NCBI GenBank assembly: GCA_914767715.1
Contig: OU612074.1
Location: 7,333,501-7,397,500 of the forward strand
Direction of reading: 5' to 3'
DNA length: 64,000 bases
From: Membranipora membranacea
Taxonomy: Eukaryota; Bryozoa; Gymnolaemata; Cheilostomatida; Membraniporidae
The notes under the pieces are model-generated. The model made no database searches. It was not told the origin of the DNA and saw nothing but the letters and a program-made list of their open reading frames with translations. Position numbers and translations under genes: made by a program. Numbering within the stretch: position 1 is the stretch's first letter; every line of letters begins with the position of its first letter. This document shows, one piece after another, positions 12,060-22,185 of the stretch.

Positions 12060-13745
12060 AGATCATGAGAGCGATATGGGGACCGAGAGTAATCGATCCC
12101 TCAAAACTCTTGGACAAAGGAGGACAATATGTGTTTTCAGAGAAACCTGAACTACTGCACAGATGGACTGAGCACTTCAATCAACTATTGAACTAGGAGA
12201 TCAAAGGCGGGAACATCTGCATCAACTAACAGCATAAAGCAGGCATCCCCTCAGGATTGGACGGATGTAACCTAGAAATTGAGGAAGTCAGAAAATCTGT
12301 GGAAATGCCAAACGATGGAAAGTGACCAAGTACTGATGGAACACACCCAGAGATCATAAGAGGCGGAGGTGAAAGACCCTTGCAAGGGCTGACCAGCATC
12401 ATAAAAAAACATGGAAGGAAAATGAAAATCCGCAGGACTGTAAAGTTGGTTACAATATTCAAGAAATGTGATAGATGTATCCGCGGTAACTATCGAGGCG
12501 TCTTAATTCTTTCCGTACAAGGAAAAGTGTTGCTTCTACTGTTGTTCTACTGAACAGAATCGCCTCCTGATCAGTTTCTTCCAGAGGCTCAGTGTGGCTT
12601 TTGAGGTGACAGAGGTACAGTGGATATGGTGTTCAGTCTGAAACAGGTGCAGGAGAAATGCACTGAGAAAAACATGCCAATGTAAATGGTTTTCGAAGAC
12701 TAAACTAATTTGAGGCTATGAATAGGACTGCCCTAATGGAAGCTCCTAGATAGATGTCTGTCTGAAGAAGTTTGTCAACCTCATCAAATCAAATGAACCT
12801 AAAGTTTAGTTCATTGATCAAAGCTTTGTACGAAAACATGCAAGCCCCAGTAAGCCTGAACGGCACCGACATTTTTTTCCACATTCTTCAATGTAGCCCT
12901 AACCTATGCCTTCAATGACTGTAACAAGAGAGTCCTAATCCAAAGCCACCAAAATGCAGATCTCTTCAATGTCAACCGGTTTAAATCAACAAGACCAAAT
13001 ATATATTAGTGAGAGGACAACGCAGCCTCATTGATCACAGCTTTGATGATGCAGCAAAGGCACTTGAACTGACATCAATATCAAAAAGACCAAGAAGATG
13101 TGCCAACTCCAACACCAAGGGCCTGAATATGAACAAATTGATAATCAAGATCTGAACAGGGTTAACCACTTCAAGTATTTAGGGTCAACCCTGTCAGACA
13201 GGAACAAGCTAGACAAAGAACTGAAATCCAGGAAGTCGAAAGCATCACTGCTTTTGGGAGGCTACGAGAATGAGTATGGGATAATAAGCACCTAACCATC
13301 AAGACCATAGCCGCAGTCTACCATCCAATCATGCTCGCCACAAATACCGTATGGTGTGGAATTATCAACTGTCTATTGCATCACATCCCACAGGAATAGC
13401 GCGTATATGATGAGGCACCTGAGGTACATTCTCAAGATCAAATGTTGGCAACGCATAAGCAACAAGACAATTCTCCAAGAAACGGGATTGCCAAGCATAT
13501 AGGAGATCCTTAGACAGCGAACACTGAACACTGAACACTTAACACTACCGAAGCAAATTATCTGCTCTCAACTGAAAGACAGTTACTGGAGCAGAAGTTG
13601 ACCAAAGCAGGGATACAAGGGTACAGTCAAGAGGAGTCTCAAAGATCTTGACATACTGACAAATGATTGGCAGACGCTGACTAAGAACATAGTGAGTTTG
13701 CGCAAAATGAATCAGAAATAGAAGTCATCATCAGAATCTATGGAC
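12060..13745 (+). pseudogene. RTE-like LINE reverse transcriptase relic
   Basis: Three-frame reading gives a heavily mutated non-LTR RT: a RWTEHFNQLLN block near 12160, KPSTDGTHPEI-like finger motif near 12330, IFKKCDR..GNYRG near 12465-12500, EAQCGF near 12585 and QVQEKC near 12650. After a damaged palm, a thumb/C-terminal block HFKYLGSTLSD follows at about 13165-13200. At least ten stops or frameshifts are needed, so it is an old copy. This motif order matches the RTE/Proto2-like LINE class from memory. Parts recur at 28390-28665 (plus) and 36640-37560 (minus). Confidence 0.75.
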
Positions 13746-13756
13746 TGCCAGTAGTA

Positions 13757-13940
13757 ATGGGGTGCCTTAATAGCTCTTGGGTGCTTTTTAGCCGTGGGGT
13801 GCTTAAAGCTGTGGGGTGCTTTATAGCTGTTTGGTGCCTTATAGCTATGGGGTGCCTTATAGCCATTCGGTGCCTTATAGCTGTTGGTTGTATTATAGCT
13901 GTGGGGTGCCTTATAGCTAATTGGTGCCTTACAACTGAAG
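13757..13940 (+). repeat. 18-bp minisatellite following the RTE relic
   Basis: About ten degenerate copies of an 18-bp unit, core GGTGCCTTATAGCTGTGG. Because 18 is a multiple of three, one frame stays open through the array and encodes a six-residue repeat; that is a by-product, not a gene. The same unit sits in inverted orientation at 36292-36492, again next to RTE-like sequence. Confidence 0.85.
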
Positions 13941-14570
13941 CATTTTTATTTTTCTGAGGAGGGCGGTAGGTATGACGTTATATATTTTCTTCTGATATCT
14001 CAAAGGTAACCTACCTTATTCCCTGGACAAAAGACTTCCAAATTTATAATATAAAATGAGAGATGCAATTTCGTGTCTATGGTATGGGGCTAGAGGCATG
14101 GAAATTGGCGTCAATTAATGATTGCCATGATTATTTTGAATCATCATAAATATAAATCCAGCGATATATCACTGAGGAGAAACTGTTATAGCACTGTGAT
14201 CTCCTGTTAGTTAGGAATTGTGTCTTCTCCGCACAATCAAGAAACATCTAACTTATCTGATTTTCACGCTTTCAATTGTTAGCGCAGTGATTGCAGGACG
14301 CCATAGTTAGCTGTGAAGTCAAAAGTGTTTTGAGGTTGTCTCTATACACATTCGTCCTAATGAGAATCGTTTCACTGACTTAACTCACATTAAAACTTGT
14401 CCATTCACCGAGAATGCATAGTTTTGATCTGCTTGATTGTGCTTGAGTAAAATGATCAAACATTTTTAGATATTGAAACACAGCCTTACTAAAAATAGCT
14501 AGTTCAGCGCTTTTTCACACTTGTTTTACACATTTTACTGTTGGGTTGGGTCCCAAACGTGAGATGCTAC
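13941..14570 (+). repeat. R1 repeat, partial copy B
   Basis: Carries the R1 blocks in the same orientation as copy A: the mid-element segment around a sequence resembling GATTGCAGGACGCC (14290), the GAGGTTGTCTCT block (14330) and the TTTTTCACACTTGTTTTACA block (14510). It joins the hairpin MITE segment at 14571. With the preceding RTE relic and minisatellite it forms a segment whose mirror image lies at 35505-37560. Confidence 0.65.
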
Positions 14571-14810
14571 TGGTGGGGCTTCGGTAGTGAACGGAACGGA
14601 GACCAGTTTGATCCTCTGCCAATTAATTGACAACAGGATCACCATTTAATACTTACCTTTGCAATGATAATACAAAGGTGAGTATTAAAAGGGGGATGGA
14701 TTGCTTGATGCCATTAATATTTATATGAATAGTATCAAGTAATTCATCCAGTTAATTGACAGAGACCGATCAAACTACCTACCCCAGCCCCACAATCACT
14801 TTTTTCAAGC
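14571..14810 (+). mobile_element. foldback MITE-like hairpin segment of R1
   Basis: Imperfect terminal repeats (a GGGGCTTCGGTAGTG end and a TTTGACCGG..GGGG end) flank CTCTGCCAATTAATTGACA-like subterminal repeats. The centre is a hairpin of ACTTACCTTTG against CAAAGGTGAGT around 14652-14690. Equivalent segments are at 26184-26390, 35519-35750 and 55370-55605. In other R1 copies the same subterminal hairpin is kept but the second half is different. No target duplication was established. Confidence 0.55.
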
Positions 14811-14989
14811 TAATGGGTATCCATTATGCCACAATTTGCCTATTTGCACACATTGAGATGGCGTGGGAATGATTATAGTTAGCTGAGTTAGCTGTTGTTG
14901 TTTGAAATATGCTCAGTGATACTATCGAAAAGTCAGGTCAATAGTTCAACTCACCCAATTTTCTTCAACAGATGGGAAGGATCTGAAAC
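14811..14989. repeat. repeat R4, left flank of a LINE insertion
   Basis: Matches the reverse complement of 55190-55315 (shared AGCTGAGTTAGCTG and TCAACTCACC blocks). In the 55-kb copy the sequence runs on without a LINE, which marks the empty insertion site of the element that starts here at about 14990. Confidence 0.6.
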
Positions 14990-16873
14990 AATCGCTGATA
15001 TACTAGGTCATGGGTTTAGAAAGGAAAATCATTCAAAAAATACCCCTGAAATCAGAGATAATATACTACCTACAAACTCTCAGGAAAAATTCTTGTCTAA
15101 CTTTAAAAGATTTACTCCTGCGTCAATTTGCCTGTATCTCAAATCTTTTTCTGATAAGAAATCGACTGGTCCTGATGGTATCTCAGTCATGATGCTTAAA
15201 AAGACGCTCCCTTTTGTCGTTAATATATTGACCGACATCTTCAATCAGATTCTTATTGAGGGTGATTTCCCAAAATGTTGGAAGACAGCTAGAGTAACCC
15301 CTGTTTTTAAGGGTGGAGATCTGAATGATCCATCAAATTACACACCTATATCGATTCTGCCTATATTGTCAAAGATTTTTGAAAAACATATAAATAAATG
15401 TTTAATGACTTTCCTGACTGACATAAAAGCTATTCACCCTCTTCAATCAGGATTCAGAAGTAATTACTCTTGCTCTGATGCTGTACATAAAGTGGTGTCA
15501 GATGTGCTCCACCAAAAGCAAAAAAATAGGTGTGTTATAGGAATGTTCTTGGACTTCTGTAAGGCTTTCGACTGTGTAAACCATAATATTTTTTTTAATA
15601 AACTCGCTTCCTATAAAAAAAATTGGTCCCTCATTGAAGTTGATAAAATCATTTCTTGATGACCGGCAACAATATGTATTTTATAATCAAATTGCTTCAG
15701 AAAAAAAACCAATTAACATAGGTGTCCCACAGGGTTCAATTTAAGCTCCAACTTTATTTCTTGTGTTCATAAATGATATGTTAAATTTACCCCTGTCCTC
15801 AACTGCTTACGCGTATGCAGACGATACTGTATTTATATGCCATCAGAAAGATCCACAGTCTCTGGAGCAACATTGTAGGGGTGACTTGGGTGTCATCCAA
15901 GAATGGTGCTATAATAATCGGATGACCATAAATATAAAAAAATCCCATTACCTTGTTTTTGGCAATGCAAAACATAAATTTGATTTAAAATTCTCCAATA
16001 CCACCCTGTTACGATCATCTTCCACTAAACTACTCGGATTTACAATTAGTGATTCGATGTCATTTGATAATCATATTGAATATATAAAAACTAAAATACA
16101 AAAAAATACCAATTTGTTACAATTATGCAGAACATTTTTGACCACACAATAAGCCAGACAGTTTTACTTTCAATTCATACATTGCCACATCATAAATGGA
16201 ATACAATTTTTCTTGAATATCAGTCCAAAATATCAGCTAGATTCACTTTACGTTTATCAGAAAGCTGCGCTAAGAATTATTGCAAATATTCATTACAATC
16301 CAGTTCAATTATCAAATACATTTTTCTTATGTCGTACTTTAAAAATATTGCCACTTCCTAGTCTTCTTATATATTTTAGTTCTCTCTATGCCTACAGAAT
16401 AATGTATAACATCACACCTAGCTATATTAATGATCTTTTTCTTTCTAGAAATCGAAGATACCCCAAGCGCGATAATTTTCTTATTTTACCTCCTAATGAT
16501 AAACTAAACATTGCAATTGCTTCATCTTTTAATAATCTTCCTTTGTCAATACGCTCACTGAGCAAAGTAACATCATTTAAATTTGGCGTATTCAAATATC
16601 TTTTGTTTCAATTATAACATTATCTTTTTATCTCTGCAACAAGTTTTGCCTCTGCACAATACTATAATGAAAATATCTTAACATTTTTATTTTCTCTCTT
16701 CTCAAAGACATCCTATCTATTTCCACCTCACTACTGAAACATTTTAACTTATCTTCAGTCTCAAGCTTTCCTTTTTTTTCTCTTTTCCTTTTCCTTTTTT
16801 TTCGGCACTATTCGGAAAACATTCCGCTACTGGAATGAAATAGACTGCCAATAAAAGTGTAAAAAAAAAAAAT
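14990..16873 (+). pseudogene. CR1/Jockey-group LINE, RT to poly-A tail
   Basis: RT fingers appear in the frame up to 15659 (KSTGPDGIS, YTPISILPILSKIFEK, LQSGFR, FLDFCKAFDCVNH). A frameshift near 15640 and an in-frame TAA at 15742-15744, inside the GVPQGSI block, break the gene. The palm then resumes with YADD at 15814-15825 and the thumb; a further frameshift near 16140-16215 leads to a C-terminal block ending at 16617. A 3' UTR with AATAAAA and an A tract ends at about 16873. The N-terminal endonuclease is absent, so this is a 5'-truncated copy. The last 45 bp of its tail recur at 42948-42992. Confidence 0.85.
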
Positions 16874-17614
16874 GAAGGATTTGGTTTTCTCTACTGGACT
16901 TAGTGCCACGTGCTTCTTTGACAGCTCTCTGATGTCGCTGGAGTTATCACAAGTACCTGTCAAAATATGAACGGAAGGTTGACAACATTTCAGCTTTGAA
17001 TGTTCAATGATGATACCTCATCATAAATGGAAATCAAGTGTTAAAAAGTTAAGGATCAAAAGAATCATTAAAGCCATCATGATTGTAGATGAAATCGAAA
17101 ATGTATAATGGTGTGCAGGGACAATGATAACCATGATCATCTGATATGGTGAATGAATGAATGTACGAATGAATTTACGTAGGTGCTCTTTAAATTGATA
17201 AATATTCAACGATTGGTCTGAGCAATATTCTATTCTATTATTGAACAGGCAAATGAGAAAAGAGTAAAGATGTAACGATATGGCCGATCATATCGAAGCC
17301 TGTTATAATACAGAGAGAGAGAGGGCAACTTATCATTTTGTTGGAATTTTACCGTGGGAGGGCACCGGTTACCTTATTACCCTGGAGAAGGATAGTGAGA
17401 AATGCAGGGTCGCCATACCTCTTTCATTTTACAGTTATTACAAATCAACAATGATCATTTTACCCATGTGAGCAAGACCATCACACAAACTAGGGGAGGG
17501 ATAAATGGTTTGGAAATTCATTTTTGAGTTTCCATTTTAATCTTTAGAAGAACACCTTTGTGGGTAATTTGGTGACTGCCCTGTCCCATACAACAAGGTG
17601 ATAACAGATGTGTT
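16874..17614. other. right flank R4 and unassigned sequence
   Basis: 16876-16940 matches the right side of the empty site in the 55-kb repeat R4 (shared TGCTTCTTTGAC). A short GAAT-type microsatellite lies near 17150-17180. A 62-codon frame at 17280-17471 shows no recognisable domain. From about 17550 an R1 block (GGTGACTGCCCTGTCCCAT) leads directly into the minisatellite. Confidence 0.5.
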
Positions 17615-17980
17615 CAATTCACCCGCAATTCACCCGCAATTCACCCGCAATTCACCCGCAATTCACCCGCAATTCACCCGCAATTCACCCGCAATTCACC
17701 CGCAATTCACCCGCAATTCACCCGCAATTCACCCGCAATTCACCCGCAATTCACCCGCAATTCACCCGCAATTCACCCGCAATTCACCCGCAATTCACCC
17801 GCAATTCACCCGCAATTCACCCGCAATTCACCCGCAATTCACCCGCAATTCACCCGCAATTCACCCGCAATTCACCCGCAATTCACCCGCAATTCACCCG
17901 CAATTCACCCGCAATTCACCCGCAATTCACCCGCAATTCACCCGCAATTCACCCGCAATTCACCCGCAATTCACCCGCAA
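17615..17980 (+). repeat. perfect 11-bp minisatellite, about 33 copies
   Basis: The unit CAATTCACCCG is repeated about 33 times without visible variation. Three units make 33 bp, so all forward frames stay open and encode the same 11-residue repeat; this is not evidence of a protein. It marks the outer boundary of the left arm of the large inverted repeat. The mirrored array is at 62139-62560. Degenerate relatives are at 40311-40372 and 45109-45297. Confidence 0.97.
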
Positions 17981-19620
17981 ACCTGCACTGTGAAACAAGT
18001 GTGAAAACATACTGAGCTGCCTGTTTCCAGCAAGGTCATGTTATAAATATCTCATTTTACACAAGTGCCATTTAATATATAAACTACAATTTGTTATCAG
18101 TTTATGAGCAAGTATTACTTGCAGTTCAGTCTGCGAAACTGTCCTTTTTTAGCCGAATCTGTACAGAGACAACCTCGAACGCTTTTGACATCATAGCCAT
18201 TCAAAGCCGTGGCTTCTGCAACCAATGCGCAAATGATTGTTGGTTGTTTTAATAAGATACAATATCTAACCAACTGGAAATCACAATTTAGGATGATTAA
18301 AAACTTGACAATCAATCGTTCACACCAATGACTGATTCCAAAGCCCTTCAGTGAATCAATTAATTGTCTGTCAATCATCTTTTTAATGTGGGTACCTCCG
18401 GCACCATAGTCTTGTAGTTTTTATCCTTGTTGGAAAGCTCAGTTTGTATTGTGAGATGTGTGGTTTAGTTGATGATCGTGATCAAAGGTTTTAAAAGTTG
18501 TTATATTTGAAGCCATCGGATATTTCTTGGGTCAATCTGACACCAATTCTCTCTGAGTACTGACCAGGCTGAACACATCTGATTTCCCCCGGCTTATGGG
18601 ACAGGGCACTATCCTCAAACTCACCTTGTGACAGGAACGGGAGCTTGGCTAACGGTAATGGCTATGTTATGTAGACAGCAAGGTAAGATTGTTACATTTA
18701 CATCATGTGCCCTTTGACAACACATCCATCATCTCAGGGTTGCTCAGTCAATCAAGGTGCTGCAAGCAGGTCAATCTCTTCCTAAGTGCTGACTCAGGTT
18801 CAGCTGGTGAGCTTTGTTTTTTTATTTATTATTACAGTACCAGATGTGGCAATACACAATCTGGACCGTGGGCCTGTGGTTGTGACACAAGTTTGATCCT
18901 CTGTCATTTAACTGACAGCTGGATCACCATTTAATACTTACCTTTGTAATATTGTATTGGTGTCAGTCAACCAATCCACCTACAAATGGTCAAATGGATA
19001 TGCACACTATTGTTTCAAGCTAGGGACCCAACCCAATACTGATTTGCGTAAAAATAGTGTGAAAAACACCTGAAGTACCTGTTTCCAGCAAGGCAATGTT
19101 TTCAATATCTGAAACTCTTTGATCGATTCACTCAAGTACGATGAAGTAGGTGAGTACAATGTATTTTCTGTGTATTGGTAATTTTTAATAGGCGCTAAGT
19201 CTGTGAAACTATTCTAATTTAGCCAGATTTGTACAGAGACAACCTCAAAATGCTATTGACATCACAGCGCACTACAACGCCCTGCAATCATTGCGCTAAC
19301 AATTAAAAGCATGTTGATGAGATGTGAAAGTTGTTTGTTGACTGTGTGGTGAGGACACATTTCCAAACCAACAGGAAACCACAATTCTTTACCGGTCTCT
19401 CTTCAATAAATACCGGGGAGATTCAGGAGTATAGCAATCATAAACTCACGCCAACAACTGATTTCTATGCCTCTTGCCCCAAATAATAAATACGAACTTG
19501 CATCTATTATTTTTCTTAGTTTTGGAAGATGTTTATCCAGGGAATAAGATAGGCAATTTAGGTATCAGTAAAAACAGCCTTGAATGAAACAAATTGCACT
19601 CCAAATGGCATTTTTTAAAT
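17981..19620 (-). repeat. R1 repeat copies (pair) in left arm
   Basis: Two overlapping R1 blocks oriented opposite to copy A: 17981-18600 begins at the TGAAACAAGTGTG motif right after the array and includes GAGACAACCTC (18163); 18830-19600 contains CAGATGTGGCAATACACAATC, the GATCC hairpin (18895-18925) and a second GAGACAACCTC (19225). The mirrored copies are at 60540-62138. Confidence 0.7.
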
Positions 19621-19751
19621 TTTTATATAAATTTAATTGACCGCTGTAATCATTGCGAGGAATGTGCTTCATGAGAAGTGGAATTCATAACATGTTGGAT
19701 CTCAGCTAGATTTTAAAGGCACCTGGCTTTGTCATCACTAATGTCAGATTG

Positions 19752-19860
19752 CTTGGGAGAATATACTCCTTACTTTTTGAGAGCTCATATAGCTCCATGC
19801 ATAGCTAATGCCTAGTCAATTTGTTGCCACAGCTCTCTTCAAATTTTGACTGGTGGTTTA
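19752..19860 (-). mobile_element. SINE-B body fragment
   Basis: About 110 bp matching the tail half of SINE-B at 21545-21650 (shared TTTTTGAGAGCTC and TTGCCACA blocks), without the tRNA head. A mirror copy is at 60250-60360. Confidence 0.55.
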
Positions 19861-20556
19861 AAGTGCAAAGACAAGTATAGAAGGCCCAGTCAACAATTAT
19901 TATTTAAAGCGATCACCCAGTCACACCAATTTCAAGTAGGGTTAGCAGCATTCAGTTGAATGATTTGTCCGCCAAACTTTTCATGAATTGAAGTAACCGA
20001 TATTTACTCATGAATTAGGGGAACGGCAATTTAATGTATGACTGCTGGAACAATTCGTTATCTTTGATTGGTTCAAAAGTAATGCTACAGCCGAAACTCT
20101 CTGCTTATATAGACTCCGACCTCAGCGAGCCAAAACATGAAGTCATCCCCAAACTGGCTAAAGTAAACTCTAGCTGATATTTACTTCTCTTCTACATGTG
20201 CCTCATACTCGTTATATCTTTGTTTTTTGAGAGTGAATTAACTGACTGTTTAGGCAATAGGTTATGGGCTCATACCTGGACCAACTGTGCTTTGGTAGAC
20301 ATATGTGTTGTCTTTGACCAGAGTCATCAGACCTGTTTTGCTTGCGACCTCTTCTCATCTCATCTCATCTCCCATCTGATATTGAGGGCATGAGTATGAA
20401 TGCATCAGATGGTTCTCCTAAATTACGAGCAAATTAGAGGCGCTAATGGGCTAGAGCTATATTCTATAGCCGAGCCCACTAGCAACGCATGATTCCTCTG
20501 GGAAACATTTGTTCTTGTGAGGGTGGCTTTGTATTATTCTTCTGTTTCTTTGATAG

Positions 20557-20703
20557 GATATATCGCGAACGCAGTCCCCCACTACCAAAAACTACGCACC
20601 CGAGTTACCCACATTTGGGGCAAGCGCCGGCCAAACCGAAGTGCAATGGTAAGGCCTCTTCTTTGGGGACCTGCCGTACTGATCACAGATGCCCCTGTGC
20701 AAG
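20557..20703 (+). CDS. candidate exon 1 of two-exon unit (left arm)
   Basis: 147 bp between a strong acceptor (TTTCTTTGATAG before 20557) and a consensus donor (CAAG/GTAAGTATG at 20704). Both junctions are phase 1 and the frame is open through all 49 codons. Splicing to 20830 keeps the frame. The encoded segment is basic in the middle (LRTRVTHIWGKRRPNRS) and not recognised. The right-arm copy (53684-53830) has identical splice sites but about four amino-acid changes, so selection on the protein is not evident. A diverged, truncated relative of the downstream exon at about 34400 shows that the unit belongs to a repeat, perhaps a transposon gene or a duplicated host gene end. Confidence 0.45.
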
Positions 20704-20829
20704 GTAAGTATGAGTTGGTAAAGTTCAATATTGGACAAAACTCATAACCCAGTCATATATAAATAGTGTCAGTTGAACTGGTTTTAAAATAAGGAGCTAT
20801 CATTACATGTCCTGTTTCAAATTTGTTAG

Positions 20830-21020
20830 AATTAATTATAGATGAGATTTTTCTCAATAACACATCTTTCCCTCTATCTTTAAATTTGGATACCAAAGCT
20901 AAATTGCTTTTACTTGAACAACCTCAGCATGATGAACATCCGGAGATTACTGGGCAGAGGCAGTGCCACATTTCTCTCATGCTACCTAGTTCAGATATTG
21001 TAAATATGGTTATGAACTAA
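20830..21020 (+). CDS. candidate terminal exon of two-exon unit (left arm)
   Basis: Begins after the acceptor TTTGTTAG, 126 bp downstream of the previous donor. The split codon restores an open frame of about 63 codons ending in TAA at 21018-21020. The product is acidic to neutral with a DIVNMVMN end; I do not recognise it. The right-arm copy is 53365-53555 and differs at two residues. A third, more diverged copy of the stop-proximal part lies on the minus strand at about 34380-34450. Confidence 0.45.
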
Positions 21021-21544
21021 ACATGCATCCAATGTACAAGTAAATTTACAATTTATATTTTCAAGTCTATTTATCAGATTTTCGCATGAAATGTAGCAAA
21101 ACCATTTATTCTGGTCACCATTATCATATTATTATGATGAAAAAGTGTATTTGACTCACTTCTCGCTTTAATTTGTCTTGTTTGTCAGAGCTGTGTTAAC
21201 CTGAGATTCGTCTTCGTATTTACGGTATGGATGGTCTGATCTCCGCTCAGATGGCTCCTCCCACTCACCTTATAAACAGACTGAACATGATATACAGCTG
21301 TATTTGGCCAGAGGGTATGTTTGGGGTCTTTCAATTAGAATGAGCGATGCTTTACTAAGGAAAATTACCACTATAACAGTGCTCAAAATTATCACTCACT
21401 TGGTCTTTCAGTTAGACAAAACCGTTCCCAAATTTAGTTCCATCAAAGACTGAGCGATTTGAGTCAATAGCCTAGCAATTGAGTGAGCGATCAGATTGAA
21501 GGACCCCTGGGCATTGATTTTGCGAGAAACAAAGGGTTTTACTT

Positions 21545-21945
21545 CTGCTTGGTCTCATTGAAGATACTCACTGATTTTTGAGAGCTCTTATAACTCGGTG
21601 CAAAGCTACTGGCTAGAGGTTTTGCTGCCACAACCCTCCATTTAAATGTTTCACTGATGGCTCTGCCAGGCAAAACCCAGCTGTGTAAGCAGGGGCTTAA
21701 AATCAGACGCCTTGTCACATGCCACATCCCGAAGCATGGGCAGCGAAAAACTTTGCGTTAGTAGTGATACCGCAATATCTGCTCAAGGATGCTCTCTGTT
21801 TACAGAAAGGTGGGAGCGCACCTGGGGGCAAACCAAACCCTAGTAGGCGATAGACCACAATAGATTCGAACCCAAGACCTTCAGCATTTGCATGCTAAAG
21901 GTACCACGCTCTAACCAAATGAGTCACCTCCTACTCATGTATACA
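21545..21945 (-). mobile_element. tRNA-Ala-like SINE-B (left arm)
   Basis: Read on the minus strand, 21945-21863 resembles a tRNA: an A-box region GACTCATTTGGTTAGAGCG, an anticodon-loop TTAGCATGC as in tRNA-Ala(AGC), and a perfect B box (GATTCGAACC on the plus strand at 21863-21872). A body of about 300 bp follows down to about 21545. The right-arm copy is 52476-52870. It is a SINE rather than a tRNA gene because the acceptor stem does not pair and the body is shared with a headless fragment at 19752-19860. Confidence 0.75.
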
Positions 21946-21959
21946 TGCAATAAGGATAT

Positions 21960-22185
21960 ATCTATGATATCAAAAACAATAATATCTAGTTTTTGGATGG
22001 CAACAGCTATACTCTAAATTATCAAAAATGCCTTATATCAATTTTTGGCCGATGATACAAGAGGTATACATCCGAAGGTGCTGGGGGCTGGAACAATCAA
22101 CCTTGTAAGCTCCCCCAATGGGATTCGAACCAACAACTCTTGTGGCACTGATCGACTGGCATCGCACCATCCCCAAAAAAGAATG
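21960..22185 (-). mobile_element. tRNA-like SINE-C (left arm)
   Basis: A second tRNA-like head on the minus strand with a perfect B box (GATTCGAAC on the plus strand at 22122-22130); the A box is weak. The body continues to about 21960 with a TATAAGGCATTTTTGATAA block. It is directly followed by SINE-B. The right-arm copy is 52230-52455. Confidence 0.6.

Noticed and set aside
13757-13957. Six-residue repeat protein
   Set aside because: Artefact of an 18-bp minisatellite whose length is a multiple of three; units are degenerate and contain frame-neutral changes only by chance.
17280-17471. 62-codon frame starting MADHIEACYN
   Set aside because: No domain, no splice context and no second copy; length is expected by chance.
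17615-17980. CRISPR-like array
   Set aside because: Repeats are 11 bp and contiguous, with no spacers; the sequence is eukaryotic.
17598-18015. Long open frames encoding an 11-residue repeat (also 62126-62674)
   Set aside because: They are produced by the 11-bp minisatellite, which is open in all frames of one strand; no start context, domain or flanking exon supports a protein.
21863-21945. Functional tRNA-Ala gene
   Set aside because: Internal boxes and anticodon loop are present but the acceptor stem does not pair and a SINE body follows, in two duplicated copies.
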